The position numbers were made by a program, and so were the translations under genes. Below the pieces are notes generated by a model that saw only the letters and a list, made by a program, of their open reading frames with translations, did not search any database and was not told where the DNA came from. This document shows, in pieces, positions 39,757-48,969 of a stretch of DNA of 64,000 nucleotides (its first letter is position 1; each line of letters begins with the position of its first letter). The DNA is from Oxalobacteraceae bacterium OTU3CAMAD1 (lineage in GTDB: Bacteria > Pseudomonadota > Gammaproteobacteria > Burkholderiales > Burkholderiaceae_D), in assembly GCA_024123915.1 (NCBI GenBank), contig CP099650.1:6634001-6698000 (forward strand), in the 5' to 3' direction.

Positions 39757-41409
39757 TTAGGCGCGGCGGCGCGCAGGCACCGGCAGGCGCGCGGCCGGCA
39801 CTTCGCGGCTGCCGCCGGGCACCGCGCGCAGCGCCGGCCGGTCCGCCGACGCCGGTTCCAGCCGGAACACCGCCACCAGGGCGGCCAACGCGCCGGCCTG
39901 TTGCTGCATGCTGTGGGAGGCGGCCGTGGCCTCCTCCACCAGCGCCGCGTTTTGCTGCGTCACCGCATCCATCTCGGCGATGGCCGCGTTGACCTGCTCG
40001 ATGCCGGCGCGCTGCTCCTGGCCGGCCGAGGTGATCTCGCTCATGATATCGGTCACGCGGCGCACGCTGACAACCACCTCCTCCATCGTCGCGCCGGCCT
40101 GCTCGACCAGCCTGCTGCCGGCCTCGACCTGGTCGACCGAATCGCTGATCAATTCCTTGATTTCCTTGGCCGCGGCCGCCGAGCGCTGGGCCAGGTTGCG
40201 CACCTCGGACGCCACCACCGCGAAGCCGCGCCCCTGCTCGCCGGCCCGGGCCGCCTCGACGGCGGCGTTCAGCGCCAGGATATTGGTCTGGAAGGCGATG
40301 CCGTCGATCACGCCGATGATGTCGACGATCTTGCGCGACGACTGATTAATAGAGCCCATCGTATCGACCACCCGCGACACCACGGCGCCGCCCTTTTGCG
40401 CCACGGCCGACGCGCTCAGCGCCAGCTCGTTGGCTTCGCTGGCGCTGGCCGCGTTCTGCTGTACGGTGCCGGTCAGCTCCTCCATCGAGGCGGCCGTCTC
40501 CTCCAGCGAGCTGGCCTGCTGCTCGGTGCGCGACGACAGGTCGACGTTGCCGGCGGCGATCTGGCCGGACGCGGTGGCGATGGTGTCGGTGCCGGCGCGC
40601 ACCTGGCCGACGATATCGGCCAGGCTGTCGCGCATCGACTTCATCGCGAACAGCAGGCTGTCGCGGTCGTTCGGATGGGTGTGCACCTCGACCGTCAGCT
40701 GGCCGGCGGCGATCTGGCCGGCGATCCGCACCGCGTAGTCGGGCTCCCCGCCGAGGCGCTTGACCAGCCAGTTGGTGATCGACATCGCGCCCAGGGCGCC
40801 CAGCACCACGCTGCCGGCCAGCAGGGCGATGATCCACAGGCGGGCCGACGCGTAAGTGGCGTCGCCGCGACTGGCGGCATCGATGCCGCCGTCGCCGTAC
40901 AGCTTGACGAGCTTGTCGATCTGGCCGCGCAGCGACACGATCAGCTTGTTCGACTCGCCGCGGATCAGCGCCTTGGCGGCGGCGTCGTCGCCGGCGCGCA
41001 TGGCCGCGCGGATCTTGCCGTCCTCCACCATATAACGGTCCCACATCGACAGGAAGCCGTCATACAACTGCCTCTCCTCCGGGGTGGAGATCAGCTTGGC
41101 GTAATCGGCCTGCATCTTGCCCAGGTCCACCAGATCGTTGGCGATCACCTTGTCGTACTTGTCCATCTCGCTCGGTTCGCTGGAGATGATGTACTGGAAC
41201 TCGCGGGTGCGCACGCGCGCCACCTGCGCCTTGAGATCCTGCACCACGCGCATGGCCGGCATCCAGCGCGACGACAGTTCCGACGCGGTGGCGTTGACTT
41301 GCGCCAGCTTGGCGATCGAGAACATGCCGACCACGGCGGTCAGCAGCAGCACGGCAGCGAACGCCATGCCCAATTTGGTGGCCAATTTGAGGCCTTGTAG
41401 CCATTTCAT
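39757..41409 (-). CDS. Methyl-accepting chemotaxis protein
   Basis: A 550-residue transmembrane chemoreceptor: first helix about residues 12-33, a periplasmic four-helix-bundle sensor (4HB_MCP), second helix about 187-210, HAMP, then a long signalling coiled coil. The hairpin tip is [31 protein letters not shown], as in all MCPs. The C-terminus lacks a CheR-docking pentapeptide and ends in an Arg/Pro/Ala-rich tail. Ligand unknown. AAGGA precedes the ATG. No che genes nearby, so it is an orphan receptor. Confidence 0.95.
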   Translation of the reverse strand: MKWLQGLKLATKLGMAFAAVLLLTAVVGMFSIAKLAQVNATASELSSRWMPAMRVVQDLKAQVARVRTREFQYIISSEPSEMDKYDKVIANDLVDLGKMQADYAKLISTPEERQLYDGFLSMWDRYMVEDGKIRAAMRAGDDAAAKALIRGESNKLIVSLRGQIDKLVKLYGDGGIDAASRGDATYASARLWIIALLAGSVVLGALGAMSITNWLVKRLGGEPDYAVRIAGQIAAGQLTVEVHTHPNDRDSLLFAMKSMRDSLADIVGQVRAGTDTIATASGQIAAGNVDLSSRTEQQASSLEETAASMEELTGTVQQNAASASEANELALSASAVAQKGGAVVSRVVDTMGSINQSSRKIVDIIGVIDGIAFQTNILALNAAVEAARAGEQGRGFAVVASEVRNLAQRSAAAAKEIKELISDSVDQVEAGSRLVEQAGATMEEVVVSVRRVTDIMSEITSAGQEQRAGIEQVNAAIAEMDAVTQQNAALVEEATAASHSMQQQAGALAALVAVFRLEPASADRPALRAVPGGSREVPAARLPVPARRRA

Positions 41410-41917
41410 AGTGTGATTCCTTAAAAGAGGTCGTTCACGCGGGCGGGGTTCGGCGCATCTAAACGAGACGGCAACGGCAGCCGCACCAGCGTTAGCAAGA
41501 AGGTAACTAAGCTGTAATTTCCATAAGGCAATATGCTACTTCATTGCAACATTTCCTGCTTGAAACGTTAACCCCGCATCGGCCCTGGCGCCGGCAATCC
41601 GCCGGACACCGCATGTTTCCTAGGAAAACCGAGCAAATGTTCGTCAAAATCGATGCCAAACAATCGGTTGCACATTATCAATTCCACCAACATTCGCACG
41701 GACGCTACGTAGTTTCCACATGGACATATTTGTTATAAGGCTGCACCGCAACAGATTATTTCGTATGAACGATTGCTCAATGTTTCAGCAAAAACACCAT
41801 TTCTCATAGGTGAAAGGGTCGACAGTTACGTAAAACCCCAGGCTTGCTTAGCAATATTTCCTAAAGTTAATATCCGGGCCGTTATTTCCAAACGGAAATT
41901 GATATAGGACGAATTGC
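41410..41917. other. Intergenic region between divergent chemoreceptor and dioxygenase genes
   Basis: About 500 AT-richer nucleotides with promoters of both flanking genes presumably inside. A short inverted repeat TTTCC-AAAC-GGAAA lies at about 41886-41899, just ahead of the dioxygenase start. A 64-codon frame (41544-41738) shows no sign of being a gene. Confidence 0.4.
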
Positions 41918-42913
41918 ATGCCGGCCACACACGCACAACCGCAAAACATCATCGTCGCCCAGCGCGATTTCCCTTGGGCGGAAGATCTGAAACTGATCGT
42001 CGACATCGTCACGCGCCACTTCAGCGATTTCAACGGCAACGGCTTCTATCCCCATCCGGACGAAGTACGGCTGCAGCGGGAGCTGCGCGCCGTGCCGGCG
42101 CTGAACCAGCTGAGCGGGATGATCCGCCGCTTCAAGGCGCGCGGCATGGCCATTACCAACCTGGGCCTGGGCGCGCTCGGCGAGGCCCAGCGCAACGCCG
42201 TGCTGTACGCGATCGCGCTGTGCCAGGGCTTTCCGACCTCGACCGACCAGCGCACCCGCCGCGTCGCCTGGGACGTGCGCGCCCGCGCCGGCAGCGAGCA
42301 GCAATCGCGCTTTGTGACCTTCTCCGAGCGCGTCGGCGGGGCCGACATGCATACCGACTCTTCGTTTTATCCGATGCCTGAAGAGCAGTTTCTGTTGTAC
42401 GTGGTCGCGGCCGCGCGCTGCAACGGCGGCGAATCGCTGTTGATCGATGTCGAAGACGTCCACGCCGAGCTGCAGCGCAGTGAAGAGGGCCGCACCGCCT
42501 ACGCGCTGCTCAGCGAGACGCCGCTGCCGTTTCGCGTGCCGTCGGTGTACGCGGCCACTGACGAACAGGTCGAATACCACATGGCGCCGGTGTTCCACCG
42601 GCCGGCCGGGCTGGACGGCGCGCTGGCCATGCGCTGGCGCTACGATTCCATCCTCAAAGGCCTGGCCGCGCGGCCGGAACTGCGCACCGACGCACTGGTC
42701 GCCGCGCTGGAACTGGTCAACGAAATCGTCGAGCGGCGCGCTCCGCGCTTCCATCGGCAGTTGCCGGACGATACACTGCTGTGGGCGGACAACCAGCGTA
42801 CACTGCACGGCCGCGCCAAATACAGCGATCCGGATCGGCATTTGATCCGCATCCGCATTTCCAACACGCCCAACGCGGACCGTATCGGCCCGTCCGGCAT
42901 CTCGGCAGATTAA
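41918..42913 (+). CDS. TauD/TfdA-like Fe(II)/2-oxoglutarate dioxygenase
   Basis: A 331-residue protein with the double-stranded beta-helix metal triad: HTD in ADMHTDSSFYP (about residues 145-150) and a distal His in DNQRTLHGRAKYSDPDRHLIRIRI, whose Arg binds 2-oxoglutarate. The GESLLIDVEDVHAEL stretch between them is typical. Such enzymes hydroxylate or otherwise oxidise amino acids and secondary-metabolite precursors. Substrate unknown. The AEC transporter starts 2 nt after the stop, so enzyme and transporter are coupled. Confidence 0.85.
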   Translation: MPATHAQPQNIIVAQRDFPWAEDLKLIVDIVTRHFSDFNGNGFYPHPDEVRLQRELRAVPALNQLSGMIRRFKARGMAITNLGLGALGEAQRNAVLYAIALCQGFPTSTDQRTRRVAWDVRARAGSEQQSRFVTFSERVGGADMHTDSSFYPMPEEQFLLYVVAAARCNGGESLLIDVEDVHAELQRSEEGRTAYALLSETPLPFRVPSVYAATDEQVEYHMAPVFHRPAGLDGALAMRWRYDSILKGLAARPELRTDALVAALELVNEIVERRAPRFHRQLPDDTLLWADNQRTLHGRAKYSDPDRHLIRIRISNTPNADRIGPSGISAD

Positions 42914-42915
42914 GC

Positions 42916-43830
42916 ATGCTCGCAGCCATCATTCCCGTTTTCCTGATTATTTTGCTGGGCGTGGCGATCCGTCGCTACGAATGGCTGCCGGACGCCTTCT
43001 TCCCGTCGATCGAGAAGTTTTCATACAACATCTGCTTCCCGGCGCTGCTGTTCGCCGGCACGGCCCGCTTGAGCTTCCGCTCCGGCGAGCTCGGCGAACT
43101 GGCGCTGGCCACCTTGTTGCCGACGGCGCTGATCGTCGTCGCCGCCGTGCTGGCGCTGCTGGCGGCGCGCGCCCTGCCCGACGCGGCGCGCTCGTCGGTG
43201 GTCCAGGGCGCGATGCGGCCCAACACCTATTTCGGCATCGCCGTCTCGAGCATGTTTTTCGCCCCGCCGACGGCCTCGCTGGTGATGCTGTCGCTGGCGC
43301 TGTGCCTGCCGGTGGTGAACATCATCTCGGTCGTCGCGCTGTCGTGGTGGAGCGGCGTGCCGACCGACTTCGGCAAGATCCTCAAGGCGCTGGCGGGTAA
43401 TCCCATCATCCTGTCGACGTTGGCCGGCGTGGCGTTCAGCTTGTCGGGCCTGGAGATGCCGCCGCCGTTGATGAACACGCTCGACATCCTGGGACGGGCG
43501 GCCTTGTGCCTGGGCTTGATCTGCGTCGGCAGCGGGCTGGTGTTTTCGTTGCAAGGCTTGCGGCCGCTGGCGTTGGGGTTCACGTCGCTGCTCAAGCTGG
43601 TCGCCATGCCGCTGATCGCCGCCAAGGTGTGTTTGATGTTTGCCGTGTCGGCGCCGGTGGCGCTGGCGGCATGCTTTTACTGCGCGCTGCCGACCGCGCC
43701 CAACGCCTATATCATGGCCAAGCAGATGGGCGGGGACACGAGGTTGATGGCGTCGCTGATCACGCTGCAAACGCTGCTGGCCGCGCTGACCGTTCCGCTG
43801 AGCCGGCATTTCATGCAGTGGATGGCGTAG
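42916..43830 (+). CDS. AEC-family transporter (auxin efflux carrier type)
   Basis: About 304 residues, ten hydrophobic segments in two five-helix halves. Starts MLAAIIPVFLIILLGVAIRR, as AEC proteins do; members move small carboxylates or amino-acid-like anions. The start at 42916 stands 2 nt after the dioxygenase stop; a longer frame upstream overlaps that gene and is not used. It may export the product or import the substrate of the dioxygenase (inference). Ends at REP-like element A3. Confidence 0.9.
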   Translation: MLAAIIPVFLIILLGVAIRRYEWLPDAFFPSIEKFSYNICFPALLFAGTARLSFRSGELGELALATLLPTALIVVAAVLALLAARALPDAARSSVVQGAMRPNTYFGIAVSSMFFAPPTASLVMLSLALCLPVVNIISVVALSWWSGVPTDFGKILKALAGNPIILSTLAGVAFSLSGLEMPPPLMNTLDILGRAALCLGLICVGSGLVFSLQGLRPLALGFTSLLKLVAMPLIAAKVCLMFAVSAPVALAACFYCALPTAPNAYIMAKQMGGDTRLMASLITLQTLLAALTVPLSRHFMQWMA

Positions 43831-43855
43831 CGATGGATGAGGCGCGGGCGGAATC

Positions 43856-43986
43856 TGGCGGATTACGCGCTGCGCGCTAATCCGCCCTACGTGTTTTAGA
43901 TCATGCGCAGGTCGACGTTATAAGGTAGAGCGTGAGGACACCAGTTCCACGTAGGGCGGATTAGCCGGAACGGCGTAATCCGCCAT
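43856..43986. repeat. REP-like elements, copy A3, in reversed (outward) arrangement
   Basis: Unit one is GGCGGATTACGCGC...GCGCTAATCCGCC followed by CTACGTG (arm 43877-43893). Unit two is CACGTAGGGCGGATTAG (43948-43964) followed by CCGGAACGGCGTAATCCGCC. Compared with A1, A2 and A4, the two units face the other way, with 54 nt between the arms. Located between the convergent AEC and NTF2-like genes. Confidence 0.8.
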
Positions 43987-44011
43987 CGATGAGCCGCCGA
44001 CGTCCCCGCCA

Positions 44012-44446
44012 TCATCGCGAGGCCGCGCGTTTTAGATAGCGCATCAACGATCCAAGCACCGGCAGCTTTTCGTACAACTCCTCGGCCGCGTCCCAATAAT
44101 CTCGGTGCAGCACGACCTTGCCCTCGCCGTCGAACCGCACATGCGTGGCGCCGCGTATCACCTGCGGCTGCTCCGGCCAGCGCACAAACCGGAACTGCAT
44201 CTCCCACGTCAAAAACGCCTGGTCGCCCCGCCCCATATGCTCGACGACGACAAAACGCGGCTCGCGCAAACGCACGAACATATGCTCGAACACCTTGATG
44301 ATGGCCGCGTGTCCCCGGATCTCATTGAACGGGTCCTTGAACACCGCGTCGGCCGCATACACATCGGCGATCCCCGACACCGTCCCCGGCGTCAGCGTCT
44401 CGTAAAACACAATCAAGCGATGCAAAGCCGCCGGCATCTCGTTCAT
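44012..44446 (-). CDS. NTF2-like (SnoaL-type) protein of the furan-fatty-acid-like cluster
   Basis: About 144 residues with the NTF2/SnoaL start (LHRLIVFYETLTPGTVSGIADVYAADAVFKDPFNEIRGH) and a distal DYWDAAEELYEKLP. Small cone-fold proteins of this kind accompany SDR genes in ChrR/SigE- or LitR-linked loci. Its ATG at 44446 overlaps the SDR stop as ATGA. Last gene of the eight-gene operon. The ligand is unknown. Confidence 0.82.
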   Translation of the reverse strand: MNEMPAALHRLIVFYETLTPGTVSGIADVYAADAVFKDPFNEIRGHAAIIKVFEHMFVRLREPRFVVVEHMGRGDQAFLTWEMQFRFVRWPEQPQVIRGATHVRFDGEGKVVLHRDYWDAAEELYEKLPVLGSLMRYLKRAASR

Positions 44447-45228
44447 AAGCGCGTCACCCTGGCGATCAGCCAAAAATACAATCGATACGGCAGCAGCCGC
44501 GCGAAGCGCAGCGTGTTGGTGAACTTCCTCGGAAAATGAATATGGAAAGCACCCCGCTCCATCCCCCTAACCAGTTCACGCGCCGCGTCGGCCGGCTGCA
44601 TCAATCCCGGCATGGGGAAATCGTTCCCCTTGGTCAGCGGCGTGTCGACGAAGCCCGGATTGATCAGATACACACCGATGCCCTTCGGATGCAGGTCGAA
44701 ATACAGCGACTCGGCCAGGTTGATCAGCGCCGCCTTGGTCGGCCCGTAGACCAGCGCCTTCGGCAAGCCACTGTATCCGGCCACCGAACTGACGATGCCG
44801 ATGCCGCCGCTGCCCTGCCTGATCAGCATCGGCAGCACCGGCGCCAGGCAATTGAACACGCCGCGCAGATTCAAATCGATCAGCTGATTCGCCTTCTCCA
44901 GATCAAAGCTGTCGGCGCGCATTTCGTTATATCCGCCGGCCACCAGCAGCACCAGATCGATGCGCGGCCAACTGGCCAGGATATCGTCGCGCGCCCGCGC
45001 CACGCTGGCGTGGTTGGTGACATCCAGCGCCAGCGCCAACGTCCTTGGCTGGGCATCGGCGTCGGCCGCCGCCAGATCCTCCAGCGCTTCCTGCCTTCGC
45101 GCCGACAGCGCCACGTGCGCGCCCTTCTCCAGCAGCAGCCGGGCGGTGGCGGCGCCGATGCCGGTCGAGGCGCCGACAATCCAGACGTATTGATCGGCCC
45201 AGTCCAGGATGAGGCTATTCATCGCCAT
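44443..45228 (-). CDS. Short-chain dehydrogenase/reductase
   Basis: A 261-residue classical SDR: GASTGIGAATARLLLE (cofactor loop), NLRGVFN, SSVAGYSG (Ser), YGPTKAAL (Tyr-x3-Lys), NPGFVDTPLT. The C-terminal RFARLLPYRLYFWLIARVTRL looks like an amphipathic or membrane-seeking end. A similar SDR is part of the SigE/ChrR-controlled operons of Rhodobacter. The ATG shares a base with the upstream lipoprotein stop (TGATG). Confidence 0.92.
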   Translation of the reverse strand: MAMNSLILDWADQYVWIVGASTGIGAATARLLLEKGAHVALSARRQEALEDLAAADADAQPRTLALALDVTNHASVARARDDILASWPRIDLVLLVAGGYNEMRADSFDLEKANQLIDLNLRGVFNCLAPVLPMLIRQGSGGIGIVSSVAGYSGLPKALVYGPTKAALINLAESLYFDLHPKGIGVYLINPGFVDTPLTKGNDFPMPGLMQPADAARELVRGMERGAFHIHFPRKFTNTLRFARLLPYRLYFWLIARVTRL

Positions 45229-45782
45229 CAGCGCACCTGCCCGTCGCGGCGGTTGAACACCACCGTCAGGCTGCCGAGGCCAAAATTGAACTTGCTCATC
45301 TGCGCGCGATTGAGCATCACGCGGTCGTCGATCAGATACATCCAGTCGTCGAAGTCGACGTTATAGACCTTGTCGCCGACCGGCAGCGCCAGCACGTATT
45401 GCAAACGCATCGCGTTGCCCGACACCTCCACCTTCGCCTCGCCCACGACGTCCGGTGCGGTGCCGATGTAACGGCCCTCGGAGGTTTTGCGCAAGGTCCA
45501 GACGCGCCGCTGTTTGGTGCCGTCGGAGTAGACGAATTCCTCGTCGAGCGTGCCGACATCGCCGTTCCAGCTGCAGCGCATCAGCACCGTGAAGCGCTTC
45601 TCCACCGTGCCGGCGCGGTTCTGGAACATGCCGTGCACGTCAAGCGTGCCGTTGAAGTAGCGCTGGATATCGAGCTTGGGCGTCTCCTGCGCGTAGTGCT
45701 CCGGCTGCACCGGCAGCGAGCAGCCGTTCAGCAGGAACGCACAGGCGATTGCCGCGGCGGCGCAAAGGCGGGTTATTTTCAT
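45228..45782 (-). CDS. DUF3833 lipoprotein
   Basis: A 184-residue protein with a lipoprotein signal (AIACAFLLNGC, Cys at residue 21), then the DUF3833 beta-rich domain (LDIQRYFNGTLDVHGMFQNRAG ... VYNVDFDDWMYLIDDRVMLNRAQMSKF). Residue at +2 is Ser, so outer-membrane sorting is likely. Found together with CFA-like, flavin and SDR genes in stress-responsive lipid loci. A role in binding or moving modified lipids is plausible but unproved. Confidence 0.9.
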   Translation of the reverse strand: MKITRLCAAAAIACAFLLNGCSLPVQPEHYAQETPKLDIQRYFNGTLDVHGMFQNRAGTVEKRFTVLMRCSWNGDVGTLDEEFVYSDGTKQRRVWTLRKTSEGRYIGTAPDVVGEAKVEVSGNAMRLQYVLALPVGDKVYNVDFDDWMYLIDDRVMLNRAQMSKFNFGLGSLTVVFNRRDGQVR

Positions 45783-45797
45783 TGTGTGGTCTCCAGT

Positions 45798-47123
45798 TCA
45801 GCAATCGCGTAACGGCGCGCGCCATAACAGCGCGGCCGCGATCAGTTTTAAACAGCAAGGCAGCAGTGCATAGGCGAACGACAGCGCGCCCAGGCCCTGC
45901 CCCGTGCCGGGCATGTAGCCCAGCCACTCGAGCACGGGCAAGGCGACGCCGGCCGCCAGCGCCAGTGTCATTTGAACGCCCCAGTTCCACACGCCGAAAT
46001 AGGCGGCCTCGCGCCGGCCGCTGTCGCCGGCGCTGGCGATGACGCCTGCCAGCAGCGCCGGCGGCAGCGCCAGATCGGCGCCAAGCGCCAGGCCGGAGAT
46101 GGCGCAGATGACGCCGAAGGACACGGCGTCGCCAGGCCCCAGCCAATACGCCCAGACGAAGACGGCGGCCGTCAGCAGCATGCTGGCGACCCAGGCCCGG
46201 GCCTCGCCGAGGCGCCGCGCAGCCACCGGCCACGCCGCCATCGACGCGGCCGCGCTGGCAAAGTACAGCAGCAGGAACAGGCCGGCGTTGGAACCGAGCT
46301 TCAGGCGGTCCTCGGCGAAGAACAGGAACAGCGTGGCGGGAATCGAGGCGGCGACGCCGTTCACCATCAGCACCAGGAACAACGCGCGGAAGCGGTACTG
46401 CCTGAACGGCGCGGACAGTTCGGCAAAGCGCAGGGGAACCGCCGGCGCCACGTCGTTGACGGCGCGGGGCGGCTGGGGAGCCTTGTACAGCAGGCATACG
46501 GCGCCCGCCAATAACGTCGCGGCGAAGGCATAGCTCAATGCATCGTAGTTGAAGACTGCGGGCAGCACGGCGGCCGTCATCACGCCGAGCAGACCGCAGC
46601 TCTCGCGCACGGCCGCCAGTTTCGAGCGCTCGCCCGGCAGCTGGGTCAGCGCGGCGCCCCAGCTTTGATGGGCGATGGTGGCGAGGCTGAAGCCCGTGTA
46701 CACCAGCATCAGCGACAACAGGAACCAGCACAGCGCCGGCACGCCGGTCAACGACGGTGGATGAAACAGCATGGCGTAGCCCACGATCAGCAGCGGCAGC
46801 GCGATCAGCACAGAGCGCCGGTAGGCGCCGCCCGCCCGGGTGATCCACCAGCCAAGCAGCGGATCGATAAACGCGGCGACCGTGCGCGCCGCCAGCAGCG
46901 CGGCGCCAATGACGGCCAGGGTCAACGCGCCGCGCTGGGCGTAAAACTGCGGCACATACACATAGATGGGCAGCGCCAGCATCGCCAGCGGCAGGCCGAA
47001 CACACCGTAATACAGCATCGCCACCAACGACAGCGATGGTGATGGTGATGGCGCGCGCGTGGCATCCCCTCCGGCGACAGCGGCAACGGCGGCAGGGGCG
47101 GCGGGTGTGCAATCGGGATTCAC
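45798..47123 (-). CDS. MFS transporter, GPH (melibiose-symporter) type
   Basis: A 441-residue, 12-helix transporter with VAAFIDPLLGWWITRAG near the second/third helix, the conserved Asp region of GPH-family Na+/sugar symporters. In the equivalent Rhodobacter locus a GPH-like symporter is also present. The substrate is more likely lipid-related than a sugar given the neighbours (inference). ATG overlaps the previous stop as ATGA. The N-terminal 30 residues are Ala/Pro/Ser-rich. Confidence 0.9.
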   Translation of the reverse strand: MNPDCTPAAPAAVAAVAGGDATRAPSPSPSLSLVAMLYYGVFGLPLAMLALPIYVYVPQFYAQRGALTLAVIGAALLAARTVAAFIDPLLGWWITRAGGAYRRSVLIALPLLIVGYAMLFHPPSLTGVPALCWFLLSLMLVYTGFSLATIAHQSWGAALTQLPGERSKLAAVRESCGLLGVMTAAVLPAVFNYDALSYAFAATLLAGAVCLLYKAPQPPRAVNDVAPAVPLRFAELSAPFRQYRFRALFLVLMVNGVAASIPATLFLFFAEDRLKLGSNAGLFLLLYFASAAASMAAWPVAARRLGEARAWVASMLLTAAVFVWAYWLGPGDAVSFGVICAISGLALGADLALPPALLAGVIASAGDSGRREAAYFGVWNWGVQMTLALAAGVALPVLEWLGYMPGTGQGLGALSFAYALLPCCLKLIAAALLWRAPLRDC

Positions 47124-47692
47124 GATTTGGGCGCGGCGTCGCGCAGCAGCGCCTCGCGCAGATTGGGCGCGGTGGTGGCGGAATCGAGCCAGATGCCGAA
47201 GAAGGCCTGCGCGAACGCCGGATCGGCCACCGTCGCCAGCGGCTTGCCGTCGCGGTAGAAGCGCACGCCCTCACCCGGCAGGAACAGGCCGCTCAAGCGG
47301 CTGCCCTCCTTCACGTCCGGGAAAATGGCCTGCATCTTTGCCAGCCACGCGGCACGCTGCGCCGCGCTGCCCGCGCCTATCTTTTCCATCTGCGCGGCGC
47401 TGGCCTCGGCGATCCTGCGGCCGTCGAGCGCACGCGCGTAGCGCAGATCCAGCACGTAGGGCGCGGCTTCCTTTGCCGCCGGCCGGTATCCCTTGGGGCC
47501 TACCCACAATTCGGCGGTGTAGATCGACAGCCCGAAATAGGTGAACACGCCCTGCCCCGCCAGCCGCGCGGCGCCCAGCTCACGCTCGACGTGGGCCGGC
47601 GCCTCCGCCGCCCGGGCGGACGGCCCGCCCGCCAGCATCAGCGCACACAGCGCCGCCAAGGCGAACCGCCAGGCCCGCGACGTCGCGCGCAC
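47120..47692 (-). CDS. Chalcone-isomerase-fold exported protein
   Basis: About 190 residues from a GTG at 47692, 2 nt after the methyltransferase stop. Signal peptide (RFALAALCALMLAGGPSARAAE), then a chalcone isomerase-like domain (LAGQGVFTYFGLSIYTAELWV ... GSRLSGLFLPGEGVRFYRDGKPL). Bacterial members lack flavonoid activity; plant FAP-type relatives bind fatty acids. Fatty-acid binding would fit this lipid-modifying operon (inference). Confidence 0.85.
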   Translation of the reverse strand: MRATSRAWRFALAALCALMLAGGPSARAAEAPAHVERELGAARLAGQGVFTYFGLSIYTAELWVGPKGYRPAAKEAAPYVLDLRYARALDGRRIAEASAAQMEKIGAGSAAQRAAWLAKMQAIFPDVKEGSRLSGLFLPGEGVRFYRDGKPLATVADPAFAQAFFGIWLDSATTAPNLREALLRDAAPKS

Positions 47693-47694
47693 CC

Positions 47695-48969
47695 TCAATC
47701 CTTCACCAGCGTGAACTGCATCACGTCGGTGTTGCCGGCGCGGAAAGCGCCCTCGCAATAGGCCAGGTAGAATTCCCACGTCAGCATGAAGCGCTGGTCG
47801 AAGCCCTGCGCTTCCACCTCCGCGCGCCGGGCCAGGAAGCTGGCGCGCCACTGCCGCAGCGTGTCGGCGTAGTCGATGCCGAAGCAGAATTCGTCGACCA
47901 CCCGCAAACCGTGCATGCCGGCCTGGCGCCGGAACTCCGACGGCGACGGCAGCATCCCGCCGGGGAATATGTACTGCTGAATGAAGTCGGTCCCCTTGCG
48001 ATAGCGCTCGAACAAGCCGTCGTCGATGGTGATGGTCTGGATGCAGGCGCGCCCGCCCTGCTTCAGATTGCGTGCCACGCAGGCGAAGTAGCTGGGCCAA
48101 TAGCTCTCGCCAACCGCCTCGAACATCTCGATCGATGCGATGGCGTCGAACTGGCCGTCGCAATCGCGGTAGTCGCACAGCCGCAGGTCGGCCGACGCGG
48201 CCAGTCCCGCCCTGGCCAGCCGCTGCTTAGCATAGCCCAGCTGCTCGGTCGACAAGGTCAGGCCGGTGACGTGCGCCTGCGCCTCGCGCGCGGCCGTCTC
48301 GGCGAAACCGCCCCACCCGCAACCGATTTCCAGCACGCGCGCGCCCTGTCCCAGGTTCAAGGCGCCGACGATGCGGCGGTACTTGGCCAACTGCGCGGCG
48401 GCCAGGTCGCCGCCGTCGCCGTCGCGGAAGATCGCGCTCGAATAGGTCATCGTCGGGTCCAACCACAACTGATAGAAGGCGTTGCCGATGTCGTAGTGGG
48501 CGTGGATGTTCTTGCGGCTGCCGGCGCGCGAATTGCGGTTCATCAGATGCTTGAGGCGGTACAGCAGGCTGCCCCACCAGCTGCCGTAGACCAGTTGCTC
48601 GAATTCGTCGCGGTTGCGTATCAACAGTTCGATCAAGCCGCTCAGGTTATCGGTCTTCCAGTCGCCGTCGATGAAGGCCTCGGCAAAGCCGATATCGCCG
48701 GAACGCATGGCGGCGCCGCACAGATTCCAGTTCTTCAGTTCCAGCGCGATCGGAAAGGAGCCGTCGCCGAACACCTCGAAGCCGCCGTCGGGCCGCTGCA
48801 GCAACAGCGCACCGTGCTTCAGGCGCCGCAGCATCTTGAGGATCACGCTGGCGGCGGCCGGCGTCTTCCCTCCATGCGCGGGGACATGAATGGACAACGG
48901 CGCGGACAACGGCGCGGACAATGGCGCGGACAGCGGCGCGGCCGCAGTGGCGAGGGATTCTGTACTCAT
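47695..48969 (-). CDS. CFA-synthase-like SAM-dependent fatty-acyl methyltransferase (UfaM-like candidate)
   Basis: A 424-residue protein: N-terminal lipid-binding domain, YDIGNAFYQLWLDP, then SAM loop VLEIGCGWGGFAETAA and C-terminal FYLAYCEGAFRAG. By eye, the Cys and His that hold bicarbonate in E. coli CFA synthase are replaced: YSS instead of YSC, and IQT instead of IHT. This suggests transfer of a methyl group without closing a cyclopropane ring, as in UfaM of the furan-fatty-acid pathway; that is inference. The N-terminus has a 4 x 12-bp tandem repeat giving SAPL repeats. Overlaps DUF1365 by 4 nt. Confidence 0.88.
   Translation of the reverse strand: MSTESLATAAAPLSAPLSAPLSAPLSIHVPAHGGKTPAAASVILKMLRRLKHGALLLQRPDGGFEVFGDGSFPIALELKNWNLCGAAMRSGDIGFAEAFIDGDWKTDNLSGLIELLIRNRDEFEQLVYGSWWGSLLYRLKHLMNRNSRAGSRKNIHAHYDIGNAFYQLWLDPTMTYSSAIFRDGDGGDLAAAQLAKYRRIVGALNLGQGARVLEIGCGWGGFAETAAREAQAHVTGLTLSTEQLGYAKQRLARAGLAASADLRLCDYRDCDGQFDAIASIEMFEAVGESYWPSYFACVARNLKQGGRACIQTITIDDGLFERYRKGTDFIQQYIFPGGMLPSPSEFRRQAGMHGLRVVDEFCFGIDYADTLRQWRASFLARRAEVEAQGFDQRFMLTWEFYLAYCEGAFRAGNTDVMQFTLVKD
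48891..48938. repeat. In-frame 12-bp tandem repeat (4 units)
   Basis: Four consecutive 12-mers, TGGACAACGGCG and three variants of CGGACAACGGCG, inside the N-terminus of the CFA-like gene. On the coding strand they give repeated Ser-Ala-Pro-Leu. Copy number could change by slippage without shifting frame. Confidence 0.8.
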
